A stretch of DNA of 64,000 bases from Lichenostomus cassidix (Eukaryota > Chordata > Aves > Passeriformes > Meliphagidae), in contig CM039211.1 in assembly GCA_008360975.2 (NCBI GenBank), positions 72,127,965 to 72,191,964 on the forward strand, in the 5' to 3' direction. The notes below the pieces were generated by a model, which made no database searches, was not told the DNA's origin, and worked only from the letters and a program-made list of their open reading frames with translations. Positions 37,308-49,500 of the stretch are shown in pieces. How positions within the stretch are numbered: the first letter of the stretch is position 1; each line of letters opens with the position of its first letter. The translations under genes and the position numbers were made by a program.

Positions 37308-37885
37308 CTCATTTTGACACTCTCTCCCATAACATCCTCACAGACAAGTTGATGAAATATGGGCTAGATAAGTGGACAGCAAGCTGGATTGAAAATTGGC
37401 TGTATATTTAGGCTCAAAGGGTTATAATCAGTGGCACAAATTATAAGTAGAGGTCAGTCGTTAGTGGTGTAACCCAGGTGTAATAAGTTTAACTCCTTAA
37501 TTAATGACCAGGATGTTGGAGCAGGGTGCACCCTCAGCACATCTGGGGAAAGTAGAACACTGAGAGTAGTGTTGGGTACACCAGAGGGTGGTGTTGGCAT
37601 TCAGAGGGTCCTCAGCAGGCTGGAAAAATGGGCTCATGAACCTCATGAAGCTCCAGAAGGAGAAGTGCATTCCTCCTACATCTGGGGAGGAACAATTCCA
37701 TGGCATGCTGGTGGCCATCCAGCTGGAAGCAGCATGGCAGAAGAGGCCCAGAGGGTCCTGGTGGTCACCAGGGTGACCACAATCTGACAATGTGTCCTTG
37801 CAGCATGGAACACCTTCCTGAGCTGTGTCAGGGGGAATGCTGTCAGCACTTCCAGGGAGGGGATCCCCCCCTTTCACTCACAAAC
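37308..37885 (+). mobile_element. CR1 LINE ORF2 fragment (internal)
   Basis: Conceptual translation shows CR1 reverse-transcriptase landmarks (DTLSHNILTDKL, WIENWL, AQRVI) broken by stops and frameshifts, then downstream ORF2 sequence. It lacks the 3' UTR and tail, so it is a truncated, dead copy. Confidence 0.72.
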
Positions 37886-39221
37886 ACTGGTCACAAATCA
37901 CAAATCCAGACCCCAATCTAGCAAAGGCAGACTGGGACTTGTGGTTCAGCAACCTGCAAAGCTCCATGCATGGATTTACACCATTTTGAAGCACTTTTTG
38001 GAGCCCAAGAGCTGATGTAGCTCCTGTGCAGACCTAATCCCAGCAGTAAAACCTGAGTCAAGAAGCACAGCCAAAAACAGCAGTAAAAGGCAATCTGCTA
38101 CCAAGTGGTTTTAATGCACCTCTTCAAGGCCACTGAGCCTTGAGAGAGGAGTGAAGCCAGAGTGTGTGAAGCTGAATTAGGGCCATTAGAATATTTCCTG
38201 GCACAGCTGACCAGTTCAAGCTTTGTACCCAGCTAATGCAGCCAGACAGCTCCTGCCTGGCGAGCTAAACCAGTCAGGGATCATTCAGCATTTTTCTGGT
38301 GCTGGGTCTGGTTGAGATCCAATGACCAACCCTTGCTCTGACCATGTCAAGCACTGGGCTTGGTCCAAGGGATGCTCTCAGAGGCAGCTTCCCACAGAGC
38401 ACAGAAGAAGAAACACATTAACCAGCCCCCCCAGCAGAGAGAGGATGAGGTAAATCACAGATTTAGACTTCTAAATCTCACAGAGCTTAGCTGTCAGACA
38501 CCAACCCCAGCTGCCTTGTCCTCAGCACCAAGGGGTCTTCACACATGCCTAAAATCAAGAGACAACTCTCTAGACCCCTGTGTTATCTGCATGCTCAGTT
38601 TGTACACATGCACATGGTCACCCAGAGCTGGTGATACCTGGCAGCTACCTCACAAGCATGGAGCACATCTCAATCCTTTTGCCTAGGAATGGTCATTGCT
38701 GTTTTAGCCTTCCTTGAACTCCAAAGTCCAAATGAGAGGAGTGGATGCCTACATCCTTGAGTGGCCAGGACTGGAGGTTAGTGATGGGCACCTGAATTGG
38801 CATCAAGTTACACCTGGGAGGTTTCCTATCATCCCATCTTTCTGTGTTAGTCCTACACAGAGGGAATCTCAGTCCTCAGGCAACCAGGAGTGTTCTGCCT
38901 AAGGCACAGGCAGGCATTCCTGTATCCACCCCTTCACTAGCTGGCTGCACCTGGGATCCAATGATTCTGTCACATGGCACCAGAGATCTTCACTGCTGTG
39001 TTTCTAGCCCAGAGCTGCCAGGGACCTCATTCCCACGCAGGCATCAGCCGACTGTGATCCTGTTACTTATTAACCAGCCCTGATAATCTAAACAATGCCC
39101 TTCTCCAAGATATTCATCACTGACCTGCCAGCCACTGGCTTTTTTGTGTGTCACTCCAACCTGTCAAACACCTCATTAAGGCACCAGAGTCAGACAGAAC
39201 AGTCCTGAATCTGGTTCCTTT
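37886..39221. other. Intergenic, nothing recognised
   Basis: No exon or repeat recognised. Confidence 0.4.
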
Positions 39222-39508
39222 GTACAAGGACATGGTGACAGGACAGGCAGGAGTGGCTTCATGCTGACAGAGAGCAGTCAAGATCAGATATTGGGAAGAA
39301 ATTCTTGCCTGTGAGGGTGGTGAGGTTCTGGCACAGGGTGCCCAGAGAAGCTGTGGCTGGCCCTGGATCCCTGGCAGTGTGCAAGGCCAGGCTGGACAGG
39401 ACTTGGAGCAGCCTGGGATAGTGGAAGGTGTCCCTACTCAATGCAGGAGATGGGATGAGATGAGCTTTAAGGTCTCATCCAACCCAAACCACTCTGGGAT
39501 TCTGTGAC
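39222..39508 (+). mobile_element. CR1 LINE 3' fragment
   Basis: GACATGGTGACAGGACAGGC, GGCACAGGGTGCCCAGAGAA and CCAACCCAAACCACTCTGGG in CR1 order. A second tail-like piece (GAGTTGGACTCGATTATTC to ATATTCTGTGAT) follows to ~39645. Confidence 0.85.
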
Positions 39509-39645
39509 CCTGACCTTGGCTCAGTTGGTCAGGGCAAGGTGCTAAATCAGCAAGCTTGTGTGTTCACCCCCTGTTTGTGCCATTTTCTTAAGAGTTGGAC
39601 TCGATTATTCTTGTGGGTCTCTCCTAACTCAGAATATTCTGTGAT

Positions 39646-41160
39646 TTCCTGGAGGAAAGAACTGCCCCATAGCTCCACAGATGGAGGCAGCCCAGAGCCC
39701 TGCCTGCCCCCTCTGCTGCACCCCTCTGACAGGGAGCTGAAATAATGTTGCTTTAAATAACTTGAAGCCAGGCCTGGGCATCCCTGAAACATGAGAGGTG
39801 CGAAGTCCAAAACTCAGTCTGAATGCACTCCCTGTGAGGCTCTCCCACCCAAATCACCCAAAGTATTTCTCACCTTTGCAAGGATTCATTTCACCAGAAA
39901 AAAAGCAAAGGCAGACTGAGGAGAAATTATTGGTAAAGGGAAAAAACGTTAAGTGCACTGGAGTGAAGCAGCTTTCCCTGCAAAATTCCATGTAACATGT
40001 TCTATTGGGTGCAAAGGCACAGGCTGGCAGTGTCTGGCTCACTCTCAAGGGCTCCTGCGTGTTTGATCAGAGGAAGACTAGCTCTCCCAGAAGTGCTAAA
40101 CTGACAGCTTATATCAGATGCCCTCCTCTCAGGGGAGAAAAAAATCCAACGTTAAAAACATCTCCATCAAAAGAGATGCAGCCTGGGAATGAGCAAAGTG
40201 AGGATAACATCACTCCAGCTCATGTGCATGCTTTCCACAGGAAGGCAAAGTCATAAAGCTAGATGGGTTCTGGCTCAACCATAAACCATTCCCTCCAGCA
40301 CCCAGCTCAATTTGCAAGGCTGCTTCTCCCAGCCATCACTGTGAAAGAGTCCTAAGGTGAATTATTCCATGGCTCAAATTAGCCTGAAGGGTTCCTGAAG
40401 TTCACTAGCTTCTTCTCTGCCCTTTATCCCACAAGTCACTACCTCAAGCCTTCCCTCTCCAGCCTCTTTTGCAGCACATTCACAGCCTTATACATCTCTC
40501 AAATATGCCACATTTCTGATATTTCAGATTGCTCCAGTGAGCTAGGGAGGATAGGCTAAAGTTGGTTTTTTTTAGAAAATGAAAGAAAATATCCCTTTAA
40601 TTTCTCAAATAATTGATTAAAAGCACTTAAACAATGGAACGTCACTAGGTTTTTCACTACATTTTGTTAACAGAATAGTGCTTCTGAAAACTACCCAGAA
40701 ACAGGAAAGCTTGGCAGGCTGCTGAACACAAGATGCTGTGTTGCACATTCCCAGGTCAGAATTTTGATGGGGAAGGATGCTGTAGGATAAGGAGGATAAT
40801 GCTGGAGAGGTCAAGCTCAGTTACACTGAGAATCCATTTCAAAGTCTTCAATCCTTTTAAGTGGTCATGGAGGAGAAAGGACAGATTTAAAGGAGAAGTA
40901 ATTAAAAAAAGAAAAAAAAAGAAAAAAGAAAAATAAAGTAATTTTTTAAAATGCAAGGAAAAAAACAAAAACAACCAACTAATCAAAAAAACCAAAACCC
41001 CGCAGCATCAGGGAAGAGGACATTTGGATAGATTGTTGGCAAGAGACCCAGGACAGAGCAAGAGGAAAGGTGGAGAATTCAAAGGGGAACCTTCTTAACA
41101 TTCACTTGGAGCTCACCAAGTGGGAGGAGAAACAAATCAGTAATATCAGGACAGGAGCCA
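39646..41160. other. Intergenic with a purine-rich tract
   Basis: A-rich run interrupted by G at 40902-40937. No exon recognised. Confidence 0.45.
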
Positions 41161-41168
41161 TGCTAGGC

Positions 41169-41257
41169 TATATAAGCTGATGGGACATTTTCTTTTTCCC
41201 TGCTTTCCTTCTGTCCTAACCAGAAAACCTACAGCTACTCCTGAGCTCGCCAGAGAG
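41169..41257 (+). promoter_or_regulatory. Candidate promoter and non-coding first exon of gene 2
   Basis: TATATAA at 41169-41175 is followed by a pyrimidine-rich segment and, at 41258, a strong donor (CAGAGAG|GTAAGA). An exon of roughly 60 bp could splice to the acceptor at 46350-46351, just before the gene 2 start codon. This is inference from motif spacing only. Confidence 0.3.
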
Positions 41258-41259
41258 GT

Positions 41260-43648
41260 AAGAGCAGTCTGTTCTTTCCTTTTAATGCACCCTGTTGCTG
41301 ACTTACCTGGGTCTTTCATCTCCCCCAAAACACCTGACAAACAGCATTTGAGCAATCCTGCTGGAGGAGAGCAGCTGAGGCTCAGAGGTGTACAAGAATA
41401 TCAATTATCGAGAAGCTTCTAGTAGGGTGAGGATTTATTGATACTGCTTAACCCACGGGGCTGAACCTTGGAGGAAAAAGAGAAAAGAAAAAGAAAAAAC
41501 AGAAATAACTTGAACTCTTTAACATTTCCTTTTACTGCCTTTCTATTCTGCCAAATGAAAAATGCCCAGATAGTAATAATACACAGTTGATATGATAGTG
41601 TTTCTGTATTTCTCTGTCCCTCAGAGACAGATCTCTGAAAACTGAATTTCATGTGGGCTTAATGAATATTTGAATCTGAGGGGTAAGCTTTCTTTAGAAC
41701 TAGTACTTTGAAACATCTTCTATGGGAGAACCTGAAGTCTTTTTTTTTTCCAGTGAGGGTCAAGTGCATTATAGCCTGTTTCAAGGACTGTGCTTGTATA
41801 TGCTTGTGTTCCTATGCCTAACACAACATTAATCCAGCTTTACTACACCCATGGTAACATTACACTGGCTGTGCTGGAGTTAGAGCTGCTGAGAATCTGG
41901 CCCTTTCCTCCTATTGTGCTTGGATGCAGGAATTCCTCTAAAAACAGGCTGCACACAGAGCTTGGCTGCCCGCAGACTTCACAGCAACAATTCAGAGAAT
42001 GTGAGGTACAATGGCTGCAATTGTGAGGCAGCAGATCCTTGGGTCCCTGGACAAACAAATACCTCACCATAAATTAAACCCTCAGAGAAACCCCAGTTCT
42101 GGCAGGGAGAGAGGAAGATTCCAGCAAGAAGGGAAAGCAACAGATAACTTTGCTGCATTTTCACAGGTAAAAGCCCAGTGTCCAGCTTGGAAACGCTTAT
42201 TAGCTGGGAGTATTAATTAGCCAAGCTAAAGACTCTGTCCCTCTCCCGGCTGCAAGCACAACACTGCTCTTACCATGCACAACACAAAACGAGTGTGTGG
42301 CCAGGCTGGTCTCCACTTCAGCAGGTGCAAAAAGGAGTATTTCTGGGGCCAGAGGCTGCAGGAGTGCAGCCCCAGCACGGCAGCTTTAACAAGGCATGAC
42401 TGAGATGCCGTGGGTATGGCGTGACAGGGAGGAAGTGTACACAAGTGGAAGGAAAATTGATTTAGGGAGACATGGGGTTGCTTAACGTCAGTACTTTGCT
42501 ACAGGGCATTTATTAACCCTGAAGAGATGATTGAAAAAAACACTACAGATTAACATCTCAGCCCTGTGATGATTTCATCTTTATAAAAGAGAAACGTCTT
42601 CTATGTTTTCTGTTTTGGTTCATGGGAAGCTCTCACTTCCCATGAAAATAGTTTTAAATAGTTTCTCCGCACTGACAGCACACCACAAATCAGACCTTGC
42701 ATTTGCACCACTGACATGAAAAGTTCATTCAGACTGTCTCTGCCTGGGTTCTGCTGCTGCTCCTGTTACCTCCCCAGTTACACACCAATACTGGGAGCTT
42801 CCAGAGCCTCTGTGAGATGAGGCGGTGTGCTTCAAGCTATCTGGACTTAGTGTTTAAAAAAACATTTTCCCAGACTAATAAATATCAGGGATAATAAAAA
42901 AAAAATACCAACTCTACCCCCCTGCAAAAGCCAAGCAGTCAGTTCCACCAGAACCCTCCTTTTGCAATTATTTCCATTTCCTTTGTGCACTAAGAAAAAA
43001 AAGGCACTTTCAGTGAAAACTAAGTGTTTGCATAATTTCAATAGCAGGTCTTCAAAAGACTTGCTGCAGACCAGCACATGTGGAATCCCCATCAGAACAT
43101 GTATACTTCAGTCTGAATTAATATTCAGACATCACTGTGTTAAAATTCTCTATCTCCACAATTCCGAGATAAGACGCCTTTTGTATTCTCTCCTTTCTTA
43201 AATACCTGCTATCACCTACTCCCTGAAACAGCATCATGTGTTAACAAATCATTAATCTGAGTAGGTACTGCTTTGTAAAATCATTAAAGATGCTTAAAAA
43301 TTTTTATGCTGGTGCCAGTTTCCAAATGGTTCACTACTTTATAGTCTCATTGTACAAATGAGTAGAAATAGTGCAAGTCCTTCTCACTTTGTGTTTCTGA
43401 GCAGACAGGATAACCCTCAGGGCTGTGGTGGGAACAAAACCCCCTCACAGAGGATGCAGCTCCTGCACAGTGCCTGGGGTGGGATTCAGGGAGGCCAAGA
43501 AACCAGTGGGGGAGGATCTGGTCTTTACTGTGTCATGCAGACTCCATCAGAAACCACAGGTTCTCTTGGCCTGCGCCCATTTCCCACCCAGCTGCTCTGC
43601 ACAGTGTGGAGGCTGTTCAATACTGATTTCATTCTCCCCTACCATATA
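41260..43648. other. Intergenic, nothing recognised
   Basis: No exon or transposon recognised. Confidence 0.4.
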
Positions 43649-43945
43649 TAATCACCGAATGGCTTGGATTGGAAGGGACCTTAAAGATCATCTCATTCCA
43701 CCCCTGCCATGGGCAGGGACACCTTCCACTGTCCCAAGTTGCTCCAAGCCCTGTCCAGCCTGGCCCTTGGACACTGCCAGGGATGGTTCAACCACAGCTT
43801 CTCTGGACACCCTGTGCCAGGGCCTCACCTCCCTGAGAAGGAAAAATTTCTTCCTAATACCTAATCTAACCCTGCCCTCGGTCAGTTTGAAGCCACTGCC
43901 CCTTGTTCTGTCACTCACTACATGCACCACTGAACTGATGAAGCT
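43649..43945 (-). mobile_element. CR1 LINE 3' fragment
   Basis: AATCACCGAATGGCTTGGAT, GCCATGGGCAGGGACACCTT and ACAGCTTCTCTGGACACCCT: reversed CR1 extending upstream of the common 3' UTR. Confidence 0.87.
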
Positions 43946-43984
43946 CCTGTGGTCCCACTGCAGAGAGACACATTCCTTTGTCAA

Positions 43985-44059
43985 ATGGGACTGCTTGGGG
44001 AGTTGGACTGGATGAGCTTTAAAAGTCCCTTCCAGACCAAAGTATTCTATGATTCTGGG
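43985..44059 (+). mobile_element. CR1 LINE 3' tail
   Basis: GAGTTGGACTGGATGAGCTT to AAGTATTCTATGATTCTGGG. It lies next to, and opposite in orientation to, the CR1 at 43649-43945. Confidence 0.75.
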
Positions 44060-45599
44060 AAATAACAAACATGAGTTTGACCAGCACTGCTGGACAGAAG
44101 GTAGCCATGATCTCCCCGCAGTCTCTGTGACTTTGAATATTCCCCTACCCAGGGCATTCATCAGGGATGAAGTTGGAGACAGGTTAGTCAAGTGACTCAC
44201 CAGGTCACCTGGTCTTTTTGCCCTGCCAAGTGCAGTGAGTTAGATTAATTTCTGCCCATGGAAACCCAGAGCAGAGGAGCACTGCCAGACTTGCTTTACT
44301 GCCCTAAGGGTGCACTTAACTGCCTTTATACAGCAAAGCAATACATCAGTTTTTGGTAAATTTGGGCCCTCAGCTTCATCCGTTTTTTCTCCACTGTGCA
44401 AGAGGACTGGACAGTGACTCCAATACTGCACATGCATATTACACTCCATTCTTCAGATTCCTGAGTGCAAACAGCTCCTCACTCAGCATGAAGGGAAAAA
44501 AACACCCAGGGCATGCCAGCTTGGGTCACAAAGCATCACTCTGCAGTGTAGCAGCACTTTATTTTACAGGTTAGCAAGAGGGGAAAACCCAAATTACATG
44601 AAGAGGGAGATCCTTTAAAAGGAAAAATGTAAATGCACTTTCACCAAATGGAGAGCATTTATCTTGGTTGGTAAATCTGATTTAATTGAAAGTACATTCA
44701 ATTTACTTATTCCAGAATAAAATATGAAAAAATTGAAGTTTAATGAATTAAGGCAGTGAATTATAACAGAGCCAAGAAAAAGCCTTCCTGCATCAATACA
44801 CCATCCCCAGCAACCCTCTTTCCTCTTTTTCTTCCTTAACCCTTTTTATTTAAAGTCCTTCCCTTCATGTCCCACATAAAGCCAAACTCAGTAATTTTCT
44901 GTACATGCTGGTCATGTAAGCAGACTCTGATATGGAACCTATCCTTGTATTAGCTGGGCTCTTCCAGAAGGTAGAAAATATCCATATATTATTTGTGCAA
45001 ATATTTAATGCTTCCCAAAATGTCACCATCAATCCTCCAGTAACATAAGAGTAAGAAACTGGCCAGGATGTGCAATACCCAGCCATTCCCCTACACAGAC
45101 TCAGAGCTGCTGAACCACACTGGAGGCTCTGGAAGTGCAATGCCCATGGGTGAGGCAGCCTCTCTACTCAGCACCTCTGTTTCTCAAGTATGGAATGTCT
45201 CCCTGAGCTGCCCATAAGGCTTTTACTAAAGTTTTGGGTGAGGACTAACACAAGACTGATGTGTCTAAATCATCCTATTTAGACTATCAATCCCCAGCCT
45301 AAATTCATGACTTCTTGCACAAGCTGGTACTCACCAGTGAGACCTGCAGCAGCTCAGGTTTTGTTTTCACACAACAACACACTTGTGTTTCCTTGATAGT
45401 TACCAAGAACTAATTCTACTCTTCAGGAAACAGAGTGCAGGAAAAGTGTTGGGTTTTTTATTTGCTGACTTCATATTGGGAATTGGTTCTTGGACGAGCA
45501 ATGATTGACAATGTTTTTAAAATCCAGTGCTTACTGTCAGGTGTAAGCCTCTGATCCATGTGCCTGAATGATGCTCTCTAGGCTGTGTGAGGTGGCAAA
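44060..45599. other. Intergenic, nothing recognised
   Basis: No exon or repeat recognised. Confidence 0.4.
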
Positions 45600-45840
45600 A
45601 GTTATTCCAGCAGCTCCTTATCCAAAGGGGGTGTGGTCCATGGGGAACCCAATCTCCCAGCCATGCATCCCAAACACCTTTTTTAGGGCTAAACACCTTT
45701 GTTTGGCCAATAACTCTCCCCTACCCTATTCCCCAACCTATTTAAACCTTTTTATAATACCTGCTAAATATAATAAGTGTCTTTTCATTAGTCCCTGAGG
45801 GTTTCTTGCTACAGCTTCCAAAATGTGGCCCCCTACCTCG
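45600..45840 (+). mobile_element. Possible LTR fragment upstream of gene 2
   Basis: TATTTAAA (45739-45746) and then an AATAAG-type signal about 25 bp on resemble the U3-R layout of a bird retroviral LTR. Ends and target duplication were not found. Confidence 0.3.
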
Positions 45841-46366
45841 TCTCAGCAGAGAAGAAGGCAACATGACTAAGGCAGAATGGAAAGCAAGCACTGTGAATTT
45901 GGGCATTAAACTCCTGAATCAGTGCTGGGTACTTCTAAAATTGGGCAGTTGAATGTACAGCTCAAATGAGAGAAAGAAATGTGTGAATGCATGTGAGTAC
46001 TGGAATAAGGCACTATGGACAACCCCCAGGCTAAGCCTGTGCTCACGAGAAAGGTTGAACTGATTATGAAACTGAATTTAGACGCCTGTTATTGATGGCT
46101 GATGGCTAAATCCAAACATAATAAATGAAACATCTTCGTATAACTGCATTGAAGTCTGGGAAGACAGAGCAAATGAAGGGGAAATGTGCTCATACAGACA
46201 TAAGAATCAGGTGTTCAGGGTAAGGATTTTTCTCTTTCTGGCTCCAAAGTAACATGTGGTAAGCAGTTATGTGGTAAAGAAAATAAACAGGGATCAGGAA
46301 GAGACACTGTAATGAATTTTTTTTTTCTTTTGCCCTTGAATTTTACCAAAGGTTTAGAACATCAAC

Positions 46367-46514
46367 ATGGAAAACTGTGTGGATGTCAAGATAGAAACCA
46401 AGGGGGAAAGAATGCCAGTGAAGCAGAACCCACTAAGCAAAGGTGGGAAGAGATTCTGCAGAGCTGTGGGTTACCTCACAGGAGACATGAAGGATTTTGG
46501 AACCTGGCTAAAAG
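46367..46514 (+). CDS. SLC14A1: Gene 2 coding exon 1 (N-terminus)
   Basis: Residues 1-49. ATG in context ATCAACATGG (A at -3, G at +4). Divergent start ([13 protein letters not shown]), then [20 protein letters not shown], resembling the GYVTGDMKEL segment of UT-B. Donor AAAG|GTAAAC at 46515, phase 1. A T-rich tract and acceptor (ACCAAAG, ending 46351) lie 15 bp upstream, so this is probably not the first transcribed exon. Confidence 0.87.
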
Positions 46515-49500
46515 GTAAACCTACTTCATCGTGACTAATGGCAATGGATTCCAAATAAAAAGTACATCAAAGGACTAATAACTAACTTCTCAGCAATGTG
46601 ATTCAAGTTAGAGTAGTATAGAAACTACCTCTACCCTGATTTATGTCCGTTTTGTAGTGGAAAAAATCAGCTTTGTGCAGAGATCCACATACTGCTTAAA
46701 TCTTGAGGATGCCTGAGATGACATTTACCTCCCAACATGCCATGTACAGAACAGATTTAGTCCCACAGAACATAGCCCTGGATGGTTATTCTGTGCTCTG
46801 CCATTCTTCATAACACCCCATGTCCTTTCAGCTGAGCAGTTTCTGTCAAGCCTAATGCCACTGTGAAGTTAAATTACACATAGGTAGGTGTGTTTGGTCC
46901 CTGTAATAAATCAGCAGTGGGATACACACACGATTTGCCATCTGAGCCACAGACATCATAAATTAGCTGGCTCATATGAATCTGGTCCAGGGTACTTTAT
47001 AACACAGGGTTCTGGCAACCACACTGTTCATCTCAGTTTCCCAGCTGTAAGACTTCAGTGTAGACCATAATAAATCCCTGTCAGGTTTTACAGTCTTGTT
47101 GATTCATTGCTTCAGTTGTGGTGCCAAGTCCCACTGCCAAAACCCTCCCCGAGTTTCAAAAATACATCCCAAATCAGTGCCATCTGCAGGCTTTAGGGGG
47201 CTTGTTTTATTCATTACATAATTTGATCTTTTCCAGACAAACCTCTCCTGATCCAGCTCTTTGACTGGGTTCTGCGTGGGATTTCCCAGGTGATGTTTGT
47301 CAACAATCCCCTCAGTGGGCTGGTCATCCTCACTGGCCTCCTGCTGCAGAACCCATGGTGGACACTCACTGGATGTGTGGGAACAGTTGTCTCAACTTTA
47401 ACAGCACTTATTCTGGGTCAGGACAGGTAAGTCCATCCTTCTCCCCCCTCAGGTAGCCACTTCAGTGCTAATTAATGTGTTAAATGTGTGATGTGGGCAA
47501 AAACCTGAATTTAGTGGAAGGTAACCCATGGCAGAGGGCTGGAACAAAGTGATCTTTAAGGTTCTTTCCAACCCAAACCTTCTATGGTTGCATGATCCAG
47601 CCTTCCCTGGCCATGTACATGGTCTGGTAGGACCAGAGAGATCTGGTAGGTGCAGAGAGACACTGGACAAACCTGCAGGAGGGGTCAGTGCTGACCCAAG
47701 TGTGTGAAATCAAACTTTGGTGGATGAGTCCCAGCAGGTCATCCCCACACAGAGCCACAGCTGGGTGGGGAGGGAGGGCTGATGAGAGCAAAGCATCCTC
47801 AGGGGGGAAGATTTCAAGGTCTCTGCTCCCTCCACACAGGTCAGCCATAGCAGCAGGGCTGTTTGGGTACAACGGGGTCCTGGTGGGGCTGCTGATGGCT
47901 GTCTTCTCTGCTGATGGAGATTACAACTGGTGGCTCCTCCTGCCTGTGGCACTGGTGTCCATGACCTGGTAAGTCAGATGGCTTCCCTGTTCCTTCTTCC
48001 AGCCCCAGTGTCCCCACAAGTGAGGCTGAGCTGTTGTACTCCTGTGCAGACAGCAATGGAAAGGGAGCACAGCATGTATGTACTGCTAAATCTGCATTGT
48101 TATTTACACTTTTAAACTCAGATGCAATCCAGAAGCAAATAAAAATACCCACGTAATCACAAATAATTCCAGTGGGGAAAACAAAACTCAATGTCTGATC
48201 ATGTGTAATTCAATATTCTGAATGTGAGTCGTATTGCTGTGATGCATCAATTCATTTCTGTTTCAAGAGGAACATTATTTTCACCATTTCATACCATCAT
48301 CAACCACAAGTGTTTTATCTATTTAAGTCACCATATAAAAATGTCAAGAAAATTTACTTCTCCAGGCACAGAAGCTGTTCAGTGGTCCCAAGACATGATG
48401 GTTGACACTAATGAAAACAAACAACTAACAATACTTTACTCTTATATATGACACCATAATCTGCTAGGTGTTCAGAGAGCAAAAAGTTTTGAAACCTGGT
48501 CTTTGACCCCCAAAACTCCACTTGCAGATTGCTAAAACCACACATGTAATTTGTCTGCCTGAAGTTCACGTGGTGTTACAGTCACTTTGATGTCAGGCTT
48601 TACTGCTGATCCACAAGTTTGAACAAGGGCACGCAGCCACATTTGCAGTTCACTCAGCATGGGTGTCCCACACCCAGCCCACTTCAGGGGCTGAAAAAAG
48701 AAGATAAACACTAATATTTATGTGGGGAATAACCCCATTAAAGCACTGGGTCCTGTCTCCTTCATGTTCACCAAATTCACCATATATATTGAGAAAATAC
48801 AACAGCGATCTGTACATTGATAACTGCCTTTGGAGGGGTAGGGAATTTATGGAATGACCCTTTTGTATCTCTGATTTGATTTGAAAGATTGAGGAAATTG
48901 AACAGTTAGAAGGAGAGGAGGTTTTTGTTGTTGTTGTTTATTTTAAATAGACCAAATCAGCTGCAGTTGGGTTTATGGTTGGATGTGGTTCTGGTGCAGT
49001 TTTTGCCTGACAAGCTTCTAGTGAGACCATTTTTTTCTTCTTTCAGCCCTATTTTCACCAGTGCTTTAAGCGCAGTTTTCTCCAAGTGGGACCTGCCTGT
49101 TCTCACCCTGCCTTTCAACTTGGCCTTGACTCTCTACCTGGCTGCCTCAGGACCACACAACCTCTTCTTCCCTACAACTCTCATTTCTCCTGCGATGGCA
49201 CCACCGAATATCACCTGGGCTGATGCTGATATCACAATGGTAACTGTCTGAAGGGTAACAGTCTGCTTCATTTACAATTAAAATCACCATATTATCTGCC
49301 TGGCAATACAAAATTTGATTTATAAGATGGCTATTATCCAAAATATAAGAGTTTGCTCTAGGAATGAACATTTTTCATAGCTGGAAAATGAGAATCTTTC
49401 TGGAATCTTTCATTTGCTGCTGGATCTAAGTGTATATATTATAATCTTCAAACACTCTCTTGAGTCTAATTATGCATTTCTATGCATATACTGATCATCT

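Noticed and set aside
43425..44200. 196-codon + and 170-codon minus open frames
   Set aside because: Both run through the two CR1 fragments; the peptide is translated CR1 3' UTR.
30000..46300. A third urea-transporter copy or relic between the two genes
   Set aside because: No fragment resembling NPWTGG, LPxxTxPF or VNNPLSG was seen in any frame.
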